Shown here one piece after another: positions 1-7,227 of a DNA stretch of 11,148 bases (positions are counted from its first letter, which is position 1; the number at the start of each line of letters is the position of its first letter). The position numbers and the translations under genes are program-made. The DNA is from Anaerolineales bacterium (GTDB lineage: Bacteria > Chloroflexota > Anaerolineae > Anaerolineales > UBA4823), in NCBI GenBank assembly GCA_022865865.1, contig JALHTN010000384.1, forward strand, positions 1-11,148. Direction: 5' to 3'. The notes under the pieces were generated by a model that was not told the DNA's origin, made no database searches, and was given only the letters and a program-made list of their open reading frames with translations.

Positions 1-1314
1 CGGGAATCACCCAATATTCAATTCTATGCGGATATTGTATACACAAACCACCCTCCTTCCGGTGCATACCGGGGGTATGGTGTTCCCCAAGGGTTTTGGG
101 CTGTCGAACGACATATGGAGAAAATTGCGCAGGAATTAAAAATCGATCCGATTGATTTCCGGATGAAGAACGCACTACGCCAGGGTGAACTGCAGCCTTT
201 CAGTACGGCTTGGAGTGAAGGGCGAACACCTCGACCCGAGATAATACAAACATGTGCCCTGGAACAATGTGTCCAGCAGGGAAAGGCTGCACTTGGATGG
301 GATCAGAAGTTCAACAATCACGAATGGCATCAGGTACCCGGAAAACCGCACCTGCGACGAGGGGTGGGTGTTGCTCTGGTGATGCAAGGAACCGCGATTC
401 CTTACCTGGATATGGGGGCAGCCAGTATCAAGATGAATGATGATGCTTCCTTCAATCTCCTGGTAGGGGCAACAGACTTAGGGACTGGTTCAGATACTGT
501 TCTAGCTCAGATGGCTGCTGAAGTGCTTGGCGTTGCGGTCGATGATATCTTGGTATATTCTTCGGATACGGATTTCACACCATTTGATAAGGGCGCCTAT
601 GCATCCTCCACAACTTACATTTCAGGTGGTGCGGTTGTCAGAGCCGCCAAGGCAGCTGCTTTGCGGATACAGCTTCGTGCGGCAAACTTATTTAATGACC
701 AAACCAACGATCAATCTCTAAAAGCGGAGGATGTTCAATTAGTCGAGCGCCAGGCTGTTTCACCAGACGGACGAACGATTTCCCTGGAAGAGATCGCCCT
801 GGAAACTCTTCACCACAACGATCAAGAACAAATCATGGGCATCGGTTCTTTCGTATCTCCGGTTGCACCACCTCCATTTGCAGCTCAATTTGCCGAAGTT
901 ACTGTGGATGTGGAAACAGGTCAGGTTGTAGTTGATAAGCTGGTAATGGCAGTTGACTCAGGTGTGATCGTCAACCCGCTGACCGCTTCCGGACAAATCG
1001 AAGGTGGTATGACCCAAGCTCTTGGCTACGCTGTCTGCGAAGAGATGGTCTATGATGCGAAAGGTCGCCCAAGAGAAACTGATCTTCGGGAGTACCATAT
1101 TTTTCATGCCCATGAAATGCCTGATTTGACAACAATTTTTGTCGAGACTTTTGAACCTTCACACCCATTTGGGGTAAAAGCGGTAGCAGAAATACCCATG
1201 GATGGGGTTGCACCGGCAGTTGGAAATGCTGTCTTTGACGCTGCTGGTGTCAATATTGATAGCAATCCAATAACGCCAGAGAAAGTATGGCGCCAGCTTC
1301 ATAAAGATGAGTGA
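1..1314 (+). CDS. Xanthine dehydrogenase-family molybdopterin-binding (large) subunit, 5'-truncated
   Basis: The reading frame is open from base 1 to the TGA at 1312-1314, so the gene begins upstream of the window; the ATG at 115 is internal. The 437 visible residues are the C-terminal half of a Mo subunit of the xanthine oxidase family, which hydroxylates purines, N-heterocycles or aldehydes at a molybdopterin centre. Seen directly: GAYRGYGVPQ (visible residues 21-30), a cofactor-contact motif; ATDLGTGSDT (157-166), where many family members have GQG; a conserved DTDxxPxDxGAYASSTT stretch near 189-205; and GVKAVAEIPMDG (391-402), whose Glu397 aligns with the catalytic glutamate of the usual GxGE motif, although both flanking glycines are alanines here. 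The XdhC and FAD/[2Fe-2S] genes downstream are its expected partners. The N-terminal half with the GGAFGG motif lies outside the window. Family is certain; substrate (purine or other) is unknown. Confidence 0.93.
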   Translation, partial: RESPNIQFYADIVYTNHPPSGAYRGYGVPQGFWAVERHMEKIAQELKIDPIDFRMKNALRQGELQPFSTAWSEGRTPRPEIIQTCALEQCVQQGKAALGWDQKFNNHEWHQVPGKPHLRRGVGVALVMQGTAIPYLDMGAASIKMNDDASFNLLVGATDLGTGSDTVLAQMAAEVLGVAVDDILVYSSDTDFTPFDKGAYASSTTYISGGAVVRAAKAAALRIQLRAANLFNDQTNDQSLKAEDVQLVERQAVSPDGRTISLEEIALETLHHNDQEQIMGIGSFVSPVAPPPFAAQFAEVTVDVETGQVVVDKLVMAVDSGVIVNPLTASGQIEGGMTQALGYAVCEEMVYDAKGRPRETDLREYHIFHAHEMPDLTTIFVETFEPSHPFGVKAVAEIPMDGVAPAVGNAVFDAAGVNIDSNPITPEKVWRQLHKDE

Positions 1315-1336
1315 AATATATCTTGAATACCTGATT

Positions 1337-1342
1337 AGAAGG
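1337..1342 (+). promoter_or_regulatory. Ribosome binding site deciding a TTG start
   Basis: AGAAGG lies 7 bases before the TTG at 1350 but 25 bases before the first in-frame ATG at 1368. The ATG has no purine-rich site of its own, so the TTG start is favoured for the pyrophosphatase gene. Confidence 0.55.
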
Positions 1343-1349
1343 AATATTC

Positions 1350-2711
1350 TTGATCAATAAAAAATTAATGTCTCAAACTTATGTAATTGGTCACGTCAAT
1401 CCTGATACAGACTCGATTGCTTCTGCAATGGGATATGCCTGGTTCCTGCACGAGCTGAACGGGGAAGATATTCAAGCTGCTCGCGCTGGTCCGGTAAATC
1501 CACAAACCAGTTGGGTGCTGAAAAGATTGGGTATAGAGGCACCAACCTTAATCAATGATGCATCGCCAAAATTTGAGTCGGTCTCAGTTAGACTGGATAC
1601 CACGACCCCAGATGAGCCATTGAGAGCAGCCTGGGCTATAGCCAGCCGAACCTGGGGAGTAGCCCCGATTGTTAATGAGGATGGCACCCCATATGGCTTG
1701 GTGAACGGCCCCAGCTTGTTCGCATTGTTGAGTAAATTAGTTGGTCCCCATCCTCAACGGCATGAAATGCGTCTTTCAGATATCCTGGACCTGCCATGCA
1801 GGGACGCAGCGAATACCAATGTTCCCCTTTTTCAAGCGTCAAGCCGCATCCGAGATTCGATCATAAGAATATTAAGAGCTGAAGGGGATGATTTTTGGGT
1901 TGTAAATGATCAGGATAAATATGTGGGAGTATGCCGGCAGCGTGAAGCGCTAAACCCACCTCGCTTGAGATTAATCCTTGTGGACCACAATGAGCCCAGC
2001 CAGGCAATTGGTGCGCTTGAAGAAGCGGAGCTGGTCGAGATACTAGACCATCACCGTCTTGGCAGCACCACGACTCATGTACCTATCCGGTTTACAATCG
2101 ATGTTGTTGGCAGTACCAGCACATTGGTCACAGAAAGAATTGAAGAATCGGGATTGAGTGCACCCCCAAGCTTAGCTGGATTACTGCTGGCTGGTTTGTT
2201 GGCGGATACGTTGTTATTTAATTCACCTACTACTACTGAGCGAGATAAACTTGCTGCAGAACGGCTTGCTCGCTGGGCATTCATTCAAGGTACTCCTCTG
2301 CAAGGAGAATCTATCCAATCTTATGGTGAGCAAGTTATCCAAGCTGGATCGGGCATTACCAGCCGAGAACCCAGCCAAGTTGTCAGTACAGATATAAAAG
2401 TTTACCAAGCTGGTGGATTGGATTTCGCAATTGCCCAGGCAGAAGTGACCGATCTACTTTTGCTCAAAGAACGGCTGCCATCGTTAATTCAGGCCTTATG
2501 TGATCTGCGCGACAAGCGCGGTTTGGATTTCGCCATGTTAATGGTGACTGACGTTGTAGATGGATCGAGCCGGTTATTATTAACAGATGATTTACCCATT
2601 TTAAGTGATTTACCCTACCCAAAACAAGATGATGGCACATTACTTGCTGAAGATGTAGTCTCAAGAAAAAAACAACTCTTACCGGTCGTCCTTGGTCTAC
2701 TTGAGGGTTAA
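1350..2711 (+). CDS. ppaC: CBS-domain manganese-dependent inorganic pyrophosphatase (family II, DHH superfamily)
   Basis: Predicted to hydrolyse pyrophosphate to two phosphates in the cytoplasm with a Mn or Co centre. Visible motifs: GHVNPDTDS (residues 14-22; metal ligands His15, Asp19, Asp21), VDHN (211-214), DHH (233-235), LLADTLLF with Asp286, and the C-terminal DHHA2 substrate loop SRKKQ (438-442). All expected catalytic residues are present. At 453 residues it is longer than a plain family II enzyme (about 310). The extra 120-140 residues (about 72-205) sit between the first DHH motif and VDHN and look like a CBS pair (WGVAPIVNEDGTPYGLV; DDFWVVNDQDKYVGV). Known CBS pyrophosphatases carry the insert here and are controlled by adenine nucleotides. 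No DRTGG insert is seen. The start is TTG, supported by AGAAGG 7 bases upstream; an ATG at 1368 is the alternative. It sits 35 bases after the Mo-subunit gene and 24 before xdhC, so it is probably co-transcribed. Confidence 0.92.
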   Translation: MINKKLMSQTYVIGHVNPDTDSIASAMGYAWFLHELNGEDIQAARAGPVNPQTSWVLKRLGIEAPTLINDASPKFESVSVRLDTTTPDEPLRAAWAIASRTWGVAPIVNEDGTPYGLVNGPSLFALLSKLVGPHPQRHEMRLSDILDLPCRDAANTNVPLFQASSRIRDSIIRILRAEGDDFWVVNDQDKYVGVCRQREALNPPRLRLILVDHNEPSQAIGALEEAELVEILDHHRLGSTTTHVPIRFTIDVVGSTSTLVTERIEESGLSAPPSLAGLLLAGLLADTLLFNSPTTTERDKLAAERLARWAFIQGTPLQGESIQSYGEQVIQAGSGITSREPSQVVSTDIKVYQAGGLDFAIAQAEVTDLLLLKERLPSLIQALCDLRDKRGLDFAMLMVTDVVDGSSRLLLTDDLPILSDLPYPKQDDGTLLAEDVVSRKKQLLPVVLGLLEG

Positions 2712-2722
2712 TATTAAATCTT

Positions 2723-2727
2723 GGAAG
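2723..2727 (+). promoter_or_regulatory. Ribosome binding site deciding the xdhC start
   Basis: GGAAG lies 8 bases before the ATG at 2736 and would be inside the coding region if the TTG at 2721 were used. The TTG has only GAGGG 13 bases upstream. The ATG at 2736 is therefore the preferred start; an ATG at 2730 is too close to the site. Confidence 0.5.
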
Positions 2728-2735
2728 AAATGATA

Positions 2736-3518
2736 ATGTCCATATGGCAAGATATAGCAGATCTTGAAAAGAAACAAGAAGTGGGAGTTGTGTGCACGAT
2801 CATTCACAGCCGGGGTTCTACTCCACGTCATGCGGGTAGTAAAATGCTGGTCCTTTCTGATGGCAGCGTATTGGGAAGTGTGGGGGGAGGGGAATTGGAG
2901 AACAGAACGATATCTGCAGCTCTAGAAATCATCGCAGAGGGAAAACCAGGTTGGTTAGAATACAGCTTGAACGATCCTGCTCAAGGAGATCCTGGTGTGT
3001 GTGGGGGGCAGGTGGAGATCTATATGGAACCAATCATACCGAAACCAACCTTGGTCATCGTTGGTGCGGGTCATGTTGGACAGGCGGTAGCTCATTTGGC
3101 TCATTGGCTTGATTTCAGGATTGTCGTCAGCGATGACAGACCTGAGTTTTGTAATCCAGAAATTGTCCCGAATGCAGAAGAATATTTTCCGTATCCTTTG
3201 GTTGAACTGACAGATAAACTGAAAATTACACCATGGACATATGTGGTCATGACCACGCGCAGTGTTGATGTTGATGTCCCCGGGTTACCGAGTATCCTTG
3301 ATTCACCCGCAGCATATATCGGGGTGATTGGGTCTCGCCGCCGGTGGGAAACAACCCGCAAGCAACTTGAGGAAGCTGGAGTAAATTCTGAAAAGATTAA
3401 GCGAGTTCGCTCACCGATGGGGATAAATATCCATGCAGAAACACCTGAAGAAATCGCAGTTAGCATCCTGGCAGAGATAATTCAAATCAGGCGTGAAAAT
3501 GAGAAAGGCAAATCTTGA
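2736..3518 (+). CDS. xdhC: XdhC/CoxI-family molybdenum hydroxylase maturation factor
   Basis: XdhC-type proteins bind molybdenum cofactor, help add its terminal sulfur and pass it to the apo Mo subunit; they are not part of the final enzyme. The 260-residue product has the two usual parts. The N-terminal XdhC/CoxI domain carries GSTPRHAGSKM (about 27-37), the glycine-rich LGSVGGGELE (46-55) and PGVCGG with Cys89 (86-91). The C-terminal Rossmann domain carries VGAGHVG (109-115), a DD pair near 133-134, YIGVIGSRRR (194-203) and SPMGINIHAETPEEIAVSIL (226-245), a family hallmark. A TRSVDVD segment (175-181) stands where many relatives have a histidine-containing loop. The start chosen is ATG 2736 (GGAAG 8 bases upstream); a TTG at 2721 would add five residues. 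Its place between the Mo-subunit and FAD/[2Fe-2S] genes is typical for this role. Confidence 0.93.
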   Translation: MSIWQDIADLEKKQEVGVVCTIIHSRGSTPRHAGSKMLVLSDGSVLGSVGGGELENRTISAALEIIAEGKPGWLEYSLNDPAQGDPGVCGGQVEIYMEPIIPKPTLVIVGAGHVGQAVAHLAHWLDFRIVVSDDRPEFCNPEIVPNAEEYFPYPLVELTDKLKITPWTYVVMTTRSVDVDVPGLPSILDSPAAYIGVIGSRRRWETTRKQLEEAGVNSEKIKRVRSPMGINIHAETPEEIAVSILAEIIQIRRENEKGKS

Positions 3519-3583
3519 TCACAAGAGGTCGAAAAACCATCCAATTTCAGTCTGTTATCATCGCCAATTTTAGGAGAATGTTT

Positions 3584-3588
3584 GGAGA
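3584..3588 (+). promoter_or_regulatory. Ribosome binding site deciding the FAD/[2Fe-2S] subunit start
   Basis: GGAGA lies 5 bases before the ATG at 3594, whose product begins MWREYY, a usual start for FAD subunits of this family. A second site, AGGAG at 3572-3576, is 5 bases before the in-frame TTG at 3582, so both starts are possible and differ by four residues. Confidence 0.45.
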
Positions 3589-3593
3589 ACTTC

Positions 3594-5048
3594 ATGTGGC
3601 GTGAATATTACAATCTAACTTCTGTCGAGGAAGCCCTGGATATTTTATCCGAACGCCAGGAAAAAGCTCGCATCGTCGCTGGAGCGACTGACCTGATGCT
3701 TGAAATGGAACGTGGATTACGGGTTGGTATTGAAACCTTAGTGGATGTGACCAGAATCCCAGGATTGGATGAAATAGCCTTAGATGAGGATGGAGTGATC
3801 CATCTTGGACCATTAGTAACACATAATCACTGCGTAGCTTCAAAAATTATTCGCGAGAAAGCCTTACCATTAGCTCAAGCGGCATGGGAGGTAGGTTCTC
3901 CTCAAATACGAAATCGGGGTACCATCGCTGGAAATCTAATCACTGCTTCACCCGCAAATGATACAATCACTCCACTGATGGCTCTGGGCGCTCTGGTTAC
4001 ACTGCGATCGCGAACTAAAGAGCGCACAATCTCACTGAGTAGATTTTATCTGGGGGTTAGAAAGACCGTGATGCAGCCGGATGAGATGCTGGTAGATATT
4101 TCATTTCCCGCTATGGGTTCCAGAGTATTAGGTAGATTTATCAAGCTGGCATTAAGACAAGCACAAGCAATTTCATTGGTCAATGTATCAGTGATTTTGA
4201 GTGTTTCTGATCCAAACTCATCGAATAGCGGAAACTTGCAGGTCGAAAGTGCAGCTATCACTTTGGGAGCGGTAGCACCGGTGATTATCCACGCCCAAGA
4301 GGCGGAAGACTATATCGAGGGTCGTCAGCTCAACGAAGAGACGATTGAAAATACAGCAAAATTAGCGGAAGCAGCTGCAACACCGATTGACGATGTGCGA
4401 AGTTCCGCTGATTACCGCCGAGAAATGGTGCGGGTATGCACGTTGAGGGCTTTACGAGAGCTCGCAAATGGTGATATCTCAAGGAATGTACCCGATAATC
4501 CTGTTTTACTTCGGGGTGAAAATACTAATGGTATGGGATCAACCTTTGAGACGGGTTCAATCCATTTGAAGACTGCCTCGAAGATCCACACAACGATCAA
4601 TGAGCGAGATTATACATTTGATAACATTTATCAAAAAAGTTTGCTGCATCTATTACGCGATGATGCAGGTCTGATTGGGACAAAAGAGGGATGCGCTGAG
4701 GGTGAGTGTGGTGCCTGCACGGTATTTCTGGATGGAATTGCTGTCATGAGCTGCTTAGTGCCAGCAGAGCGTGCACATGGTGCAGTTATTAAAACTATCG
4801 AGGGGGTGGCCACGAATGGGAATCTGCATCCAGTTCAACAAGCATTCATTGATGAGGGGGCAGTTCAATGCGGGTATTGTACGCCAGGATTCATTATGTC
4901 TGCCGTGAAGCTGCTCGAAGAGCGACCTAATCCATCATCCGATGAAATTCGGCATTCCATAACCGGCAATCTCTGCCGTTGTACCGGTTATTATAAAATC
5001 ATATCAGCAATTGAGAGTGCAAGCCGAATCGAGGTTGAAGATGACTAA
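3594..5048 (+). CDS. Fused FAD-binding and [2Fe-2S] subunit of a molybdenum hydroxylase (FAD domain first)
   Basis: This 484-residue protein joins the medium (FAD) and small (iron-sulfur) subunits of a xanthine dehydrogenase-type enzyme, carrying electrons from the Mo centre to FAD and an acceptor. The FAD part (about 1-285) has IVAGATDLML (27-36) and SPQIRNRGTIAGNL (102-115), followed by SPAND, the usual flavin-contact motifs, then the CO dehydrogenase flavoprotein C-terminal fold. After a linker (about 295-325), the iron-sulfur part (about 325-484) has a plant-type [2Fe-2S] set, Cys367, Cys372, Cys375 and Cys387 (CAEGECGACT), and the second cluster set Cys426, Cys429, Cys461 and Cys463 (QCGYCTPG and NLCRCTGY). 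All eight cysteines are present. Fused xanthine dehydrogenases usually place the iron-sulfur part first, so the order here is reversed. The alternative start is TTG 3582. The 3' end overlaps the next gene by 8 bases. Confidence 0.95.
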   Translation: MWREYYNLTSVEEALDILSERQEKARIVAGATDLMLEMERGLRVGIETLVDVTRIPGLDEIALDEDGVIHLGPLVTHNHCVASKIIREKALPLAQAAWEVGSPQIRNRGTIAGNLITASPANDTITPLMALGALVTLRSRTKERTISLSRFYLGVRKTVMQPDEMLVDISFPAMGSRVLGRFIKLALRQAQAISLVNVSVILSVSDPNSSNSGNLQVESAAITLGAVAPVIIHAQEAEDYIEGRQLNEETIENTAKLAEAAATPIDDVRSSADYRREMVRVCTLRALRELANGDISRNVPDNPVLLRGENTNGMGSTFETGSIHLKTASKIHTTINERDYTFDNIYQKSLLHLLRDDAGLIGTKEGCAEGECGACTVFLDGIAVMSCLVPAERAHGAVIKTIEGVATNGNLHPVQQAFIDEGAVQCGYCTPGFIMSAVKLLEERPNPSSDEIRHSITGNLCRCTGYYKIISAIESASRIEVEDD

Positions 5049-5394
5049 ATACGACCCGACCTACCAACCAAAGAGCCGCAGGACGATCATTCCGCCAGTT
5101 CATCCTGTTTGGCGTGGAATCGGTTGCATAATGTTAATCCTTTTACCGATCGTATCTTTCGCAGGTGCAAAATTACTTGTTCAGGCAAATACCCGGCAAC
5201 ATTGGGTTCAAATGCCAAGTGAATTATCCGCATCATTCACTTTACCAATGATCGGTCGAGTTTTGTATGCAGACCTTGCCCTGACAGCGATCTTGGTTGT
5301 AATTGGATTTGCGATAATCACTGTAGTTTATTCAGTAATTTACCGGATCATCGGGATATCAAGGTATGGACCTCTCGATTCGCCTCCTGGATAA
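5041..5394 (+). CDS. Small two-helix membrane protein of unknown function
   Basis: The gene encodes 117 residues. The start chosen is ATG 5041, with GAGG at 5031-5034 six bases upstream; this ATG overlaps the stop of the FAD/[2Fe-2S] gene (ATGACTAA), which suggests translational coupling. An upstream in-frame TTG at 5011 would add ten residues but lacks comparable support. The product has a basic, proline-rich cytoplasmic-looking N terminus (KSRR near 11-14, then IIPPVHPVWRG), a first hydrophobic helix at about 26-47, a loop of about 28 residues, and a second helix at about 76-103 with a short polar tail. No catalytic or cofactor motif is visible and there is no cleavable signal peptide. The tight link to hydroxylase genes could mean a membrane tether or partner, but this is inference only, and the protein could equally belong with the 569-residue gene 37 bases downstream. 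Confidence 0.75.
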   Translation: MTKYDPTYQPKSRRTIIPPVHPVWRGIGCIMLILLPIVSFAGAKLLVQANTRQHWVQMPSELSASFTLPMIGRVLYADLALTAILVVIGFAIITVVYSVIYRIIGISRYGPLDSPPG

Positions 5395-5431
5395 ATTAAA
5401 TTACAAAGAAAGTGATCAACGTTGAACAAAT

Positions 5432-7141
5432 ATGGAAAGAACCGTTCCAAGTACTGCCTCTGAAGAGATAGAGCTCTATCAAAGAACCTATTATTCCTTG
5501 TTGCGTTCCACCGCAGAAGTCCAGATACGGACTTTGGAAGAAGCCCATGGACGCATGAAATCCCTGCTTCATCCTGATGCGCGCGGATCTGCACCTGACT
5601 TATCAGCCTTGGTTTATTCGATTTTACGATTGCCGTCGATTATGCACCATGTGCAGCTGGTAGTGTTAGGCCAGAGTGCAGAGATTTACGATCGGCGTGG
5701 TTTTGGGAACGTGGAAAGCTGGCAGCAGGTGTTTGCTCCAGCCCGGCGCAGGCGCTGCTTTTATAATGGAGATAGTACTCTCGCTTGTTATATCGCAAGC
5801 AGGACTGATATAGATGATATCGTCCCGCTCTTAACAGCTTACCAAATTGAGTGGAATAAGTTTAATAATTTACTCCAAATGTTGCCAAAATCAGTCGATC
5901 TCAATAAGGTTGATCGGGATGCGAACACTTTTAATAAAGTCGCCGAGACTCTGATGATCAGCGAAGATGACCTGAATCAATTACGTGTTTTGTTAGGAGA
6001 TGATTTTCCCCATATTTTAAATGAGATGGCCTCAAGACCTAGCAGAATACGTCTGCAGCTGCTGTCCGGTTCATTAAGTGATTACTGGCGCGCTACCCGT
6101 ATCTGGTGGGACAATATTGAGGCAGAGTGCCCTCATTTACGAGATCGCCCGGTATATTTCATCTCGAGCAACCCTCACAGCGTAGTAAATCTTCTCTCAG
6201 GATTTGCTCTTCAACAGCGAAAGACTCTCTTGTCATTCGTGGAACAAAGCCAAAATGGAGATTTAGCTAAAGAATGGGCGAAGATCAAAGATGACCGGGT
6301 TCCTTCGAACCGAGAAAATTTTTTCTATTATGTTTTTAAAGAATACCTGAGCCAACATCAGGGTCAGGCACTTGAGAAATCGATGAGGGAACATGAATTA
6401 GCATTGGGAATCCAACGAGTTCCCAGTTTATATAGCTTTGATGTGGAAGCCCAAATTATTGATCTAGCCCGACTTGATCCAGCCAGTATGGACCCCCGAT
6501 TAGGTGAGGAACTTGAATTTCTAACAAAGAGTAATGCCCTCATTTTGAATATTGATTACCCTTTAGGTATGGCAGCCTACAATATCCTGACAAAAATATC
6601 AGCCGAAGTTGGTGATATTCTTGGGGTCTTTATCACTGGTAAAGCTGCAACCCTGAATGGGGTGGTTGGCGATGTGATGATCCCCACAATCGTTCAAGAT
6701 GAACAATCCCAAAATACTTATTTATTCCCGAATTCATTTGCCGCTTCAGATGTGACACCGTATGTTGTTTACGGTGCAATTCTCGATAATCAGAAAGCTG
6801 TCACTGTGCGAGGTACTTTCCTCCAAAATGATGAATACATGGACGTTTTTTATCGAGAAGGATATACCGACATTGAAATGGAGGCTGGACCTTATCTTTC
6901 TGCGGTTTATGAAATGTACCGTCCTCAACGCCATCCTGTGAATGAAGTGCTTAATTTATATGGGATCCCGTTCGATCTGGGAATTATGCACTATGCCTCT
7001 GATACCCCACTTAGTAAAGGAAGAAATCTGGGTGCAGGCAACATGTCATATTATGGAATGGATTCCACGTATGGTGTCACTATAGCATTATTGAGAAGAA
7101 TTTTCGATTCAGAGAGAAAAAGGATCCAGAATTTACAGTAG
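5432..7141 (+). CDS. Conserved protein of unknown function with nucleoside-phosphorylase-like C-terminal region
   Basis: 569 residues, no signal peptide or membrane helix, probably cytoplasmic. The function is not established; it may belong to an uncharacterised DUF family (DUF6909 comes to mind, not verifiable here). The N-terminal two thirds (1-360) are mostly helical-looking, with a patch RPVYFISSNPHSVVNLL (239-255). The C-terminal part (about 365-560) shows, in order, ILNIDYPLGMAAY (371-383), GKAATLNGVVGDVMIP (403-418), KAVTVRGTFLQN (455-466), YTDIEMEAGPYL (478-489) and ASDTPLSKGR (522-531). A glycine-rich segment leading to GDVxIP, a later MEA and a final S-D resemble the order of phosphate-loop, ribose-binding and catalytic-Asp elements in the purine nucleoside phosphorylase/MTA nucleosidase fold. 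This is an inference from motif order. The ATG at 5432 is the first start after an in-frame TGA at 5423; no strong ribosome binding site is seen. It is the last gene of the + strand run. Confidence 0.88.
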   Translation: MERTVPSTASEEIELYQRTYYSLLRSTAEVQIRTLEEAHGRMKSLLHPDARGSAPDLSALVYSILRLPSIMHHVQLVVLGQSAEIYDRRGFGNVESWQQVFAPARRRRCFYNGDSTLACYIASRTDIDDIVPLLTAYQIEWNKFNNLLQMLPKSVDLNKVDRDANTFNKVAETLMISEDDLNQLRVLLGDDFPHILNEMASRPSRIRLQLLSGSLSDYWRATRIWWDNIEAECPHLRDRPVYFISSNPHSVVNLLSGFALQQRKTLLSFVEQSQNGDLAKEWAKIKDDRVPSNRENFFYYVFKEYLSQHQGQALEKSMREHELALGIQRVPSLYSFDVEAQIIDLARLDPASMDPRLGEELEFLTKSNALILNIDYPLGMAAYNILTKISAEVGDILGVFITGKAATLNGVVGDVMIPTIVQDEQSQNTYLFPNSFAASDVTPYVVYGAILDNQKAVTVRGTFLQNDEYMDVFYREGYTDIEMEAGPYLSAVYEMYRPQRHPVNEVLNLYGIPFDLGIMHYASDTPLSKGRNLGAGNMSYYGMDSTYGVTIALLRRIFDSERKRIQNLQ

Positions 7142-7227
7142 AGAGCAATCTGTCAGCTCTAAATAATCCCCGAATCTAACCGTAATAAATTCCTGTTCTA
7201 GACTGATGATTCTAAGAAATGGATTAT

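Noticed and set aside
115..1314. Complete gene starting at ATG 115
   Set aside because: The frame stays open and conserved upstream to base 1 (GAYRGYGVPQ is encoded before 115), so this is an internal methionine of a truncated gene.
3101..3466. Minus-strand open frame of 121 codons inside xdhC
   Set aside because: It is a shadow of the conserved Rossmann domain coding on the plus strand; no start signals or motifs.
3578..3604. Eight-codon upstream frame starting ATG TTT GGA after AGGAGA
   Set aside because: The Shine-Dalgarno-like site is only about one base from this ATG, and the same site serves the real gene; a leader peptide is not supported.
7142..7227. Weak hairpins between convergent genes (AGAGC 7142-7146/GCTCT 7156-7160; TTCTAGA 7196-7202/TCTAAGAA 7211-7218)
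   Set aside because: Stems are short and AT-rich or bulged and neither has a T-tract, so no terminator is called even though one would be expected here.
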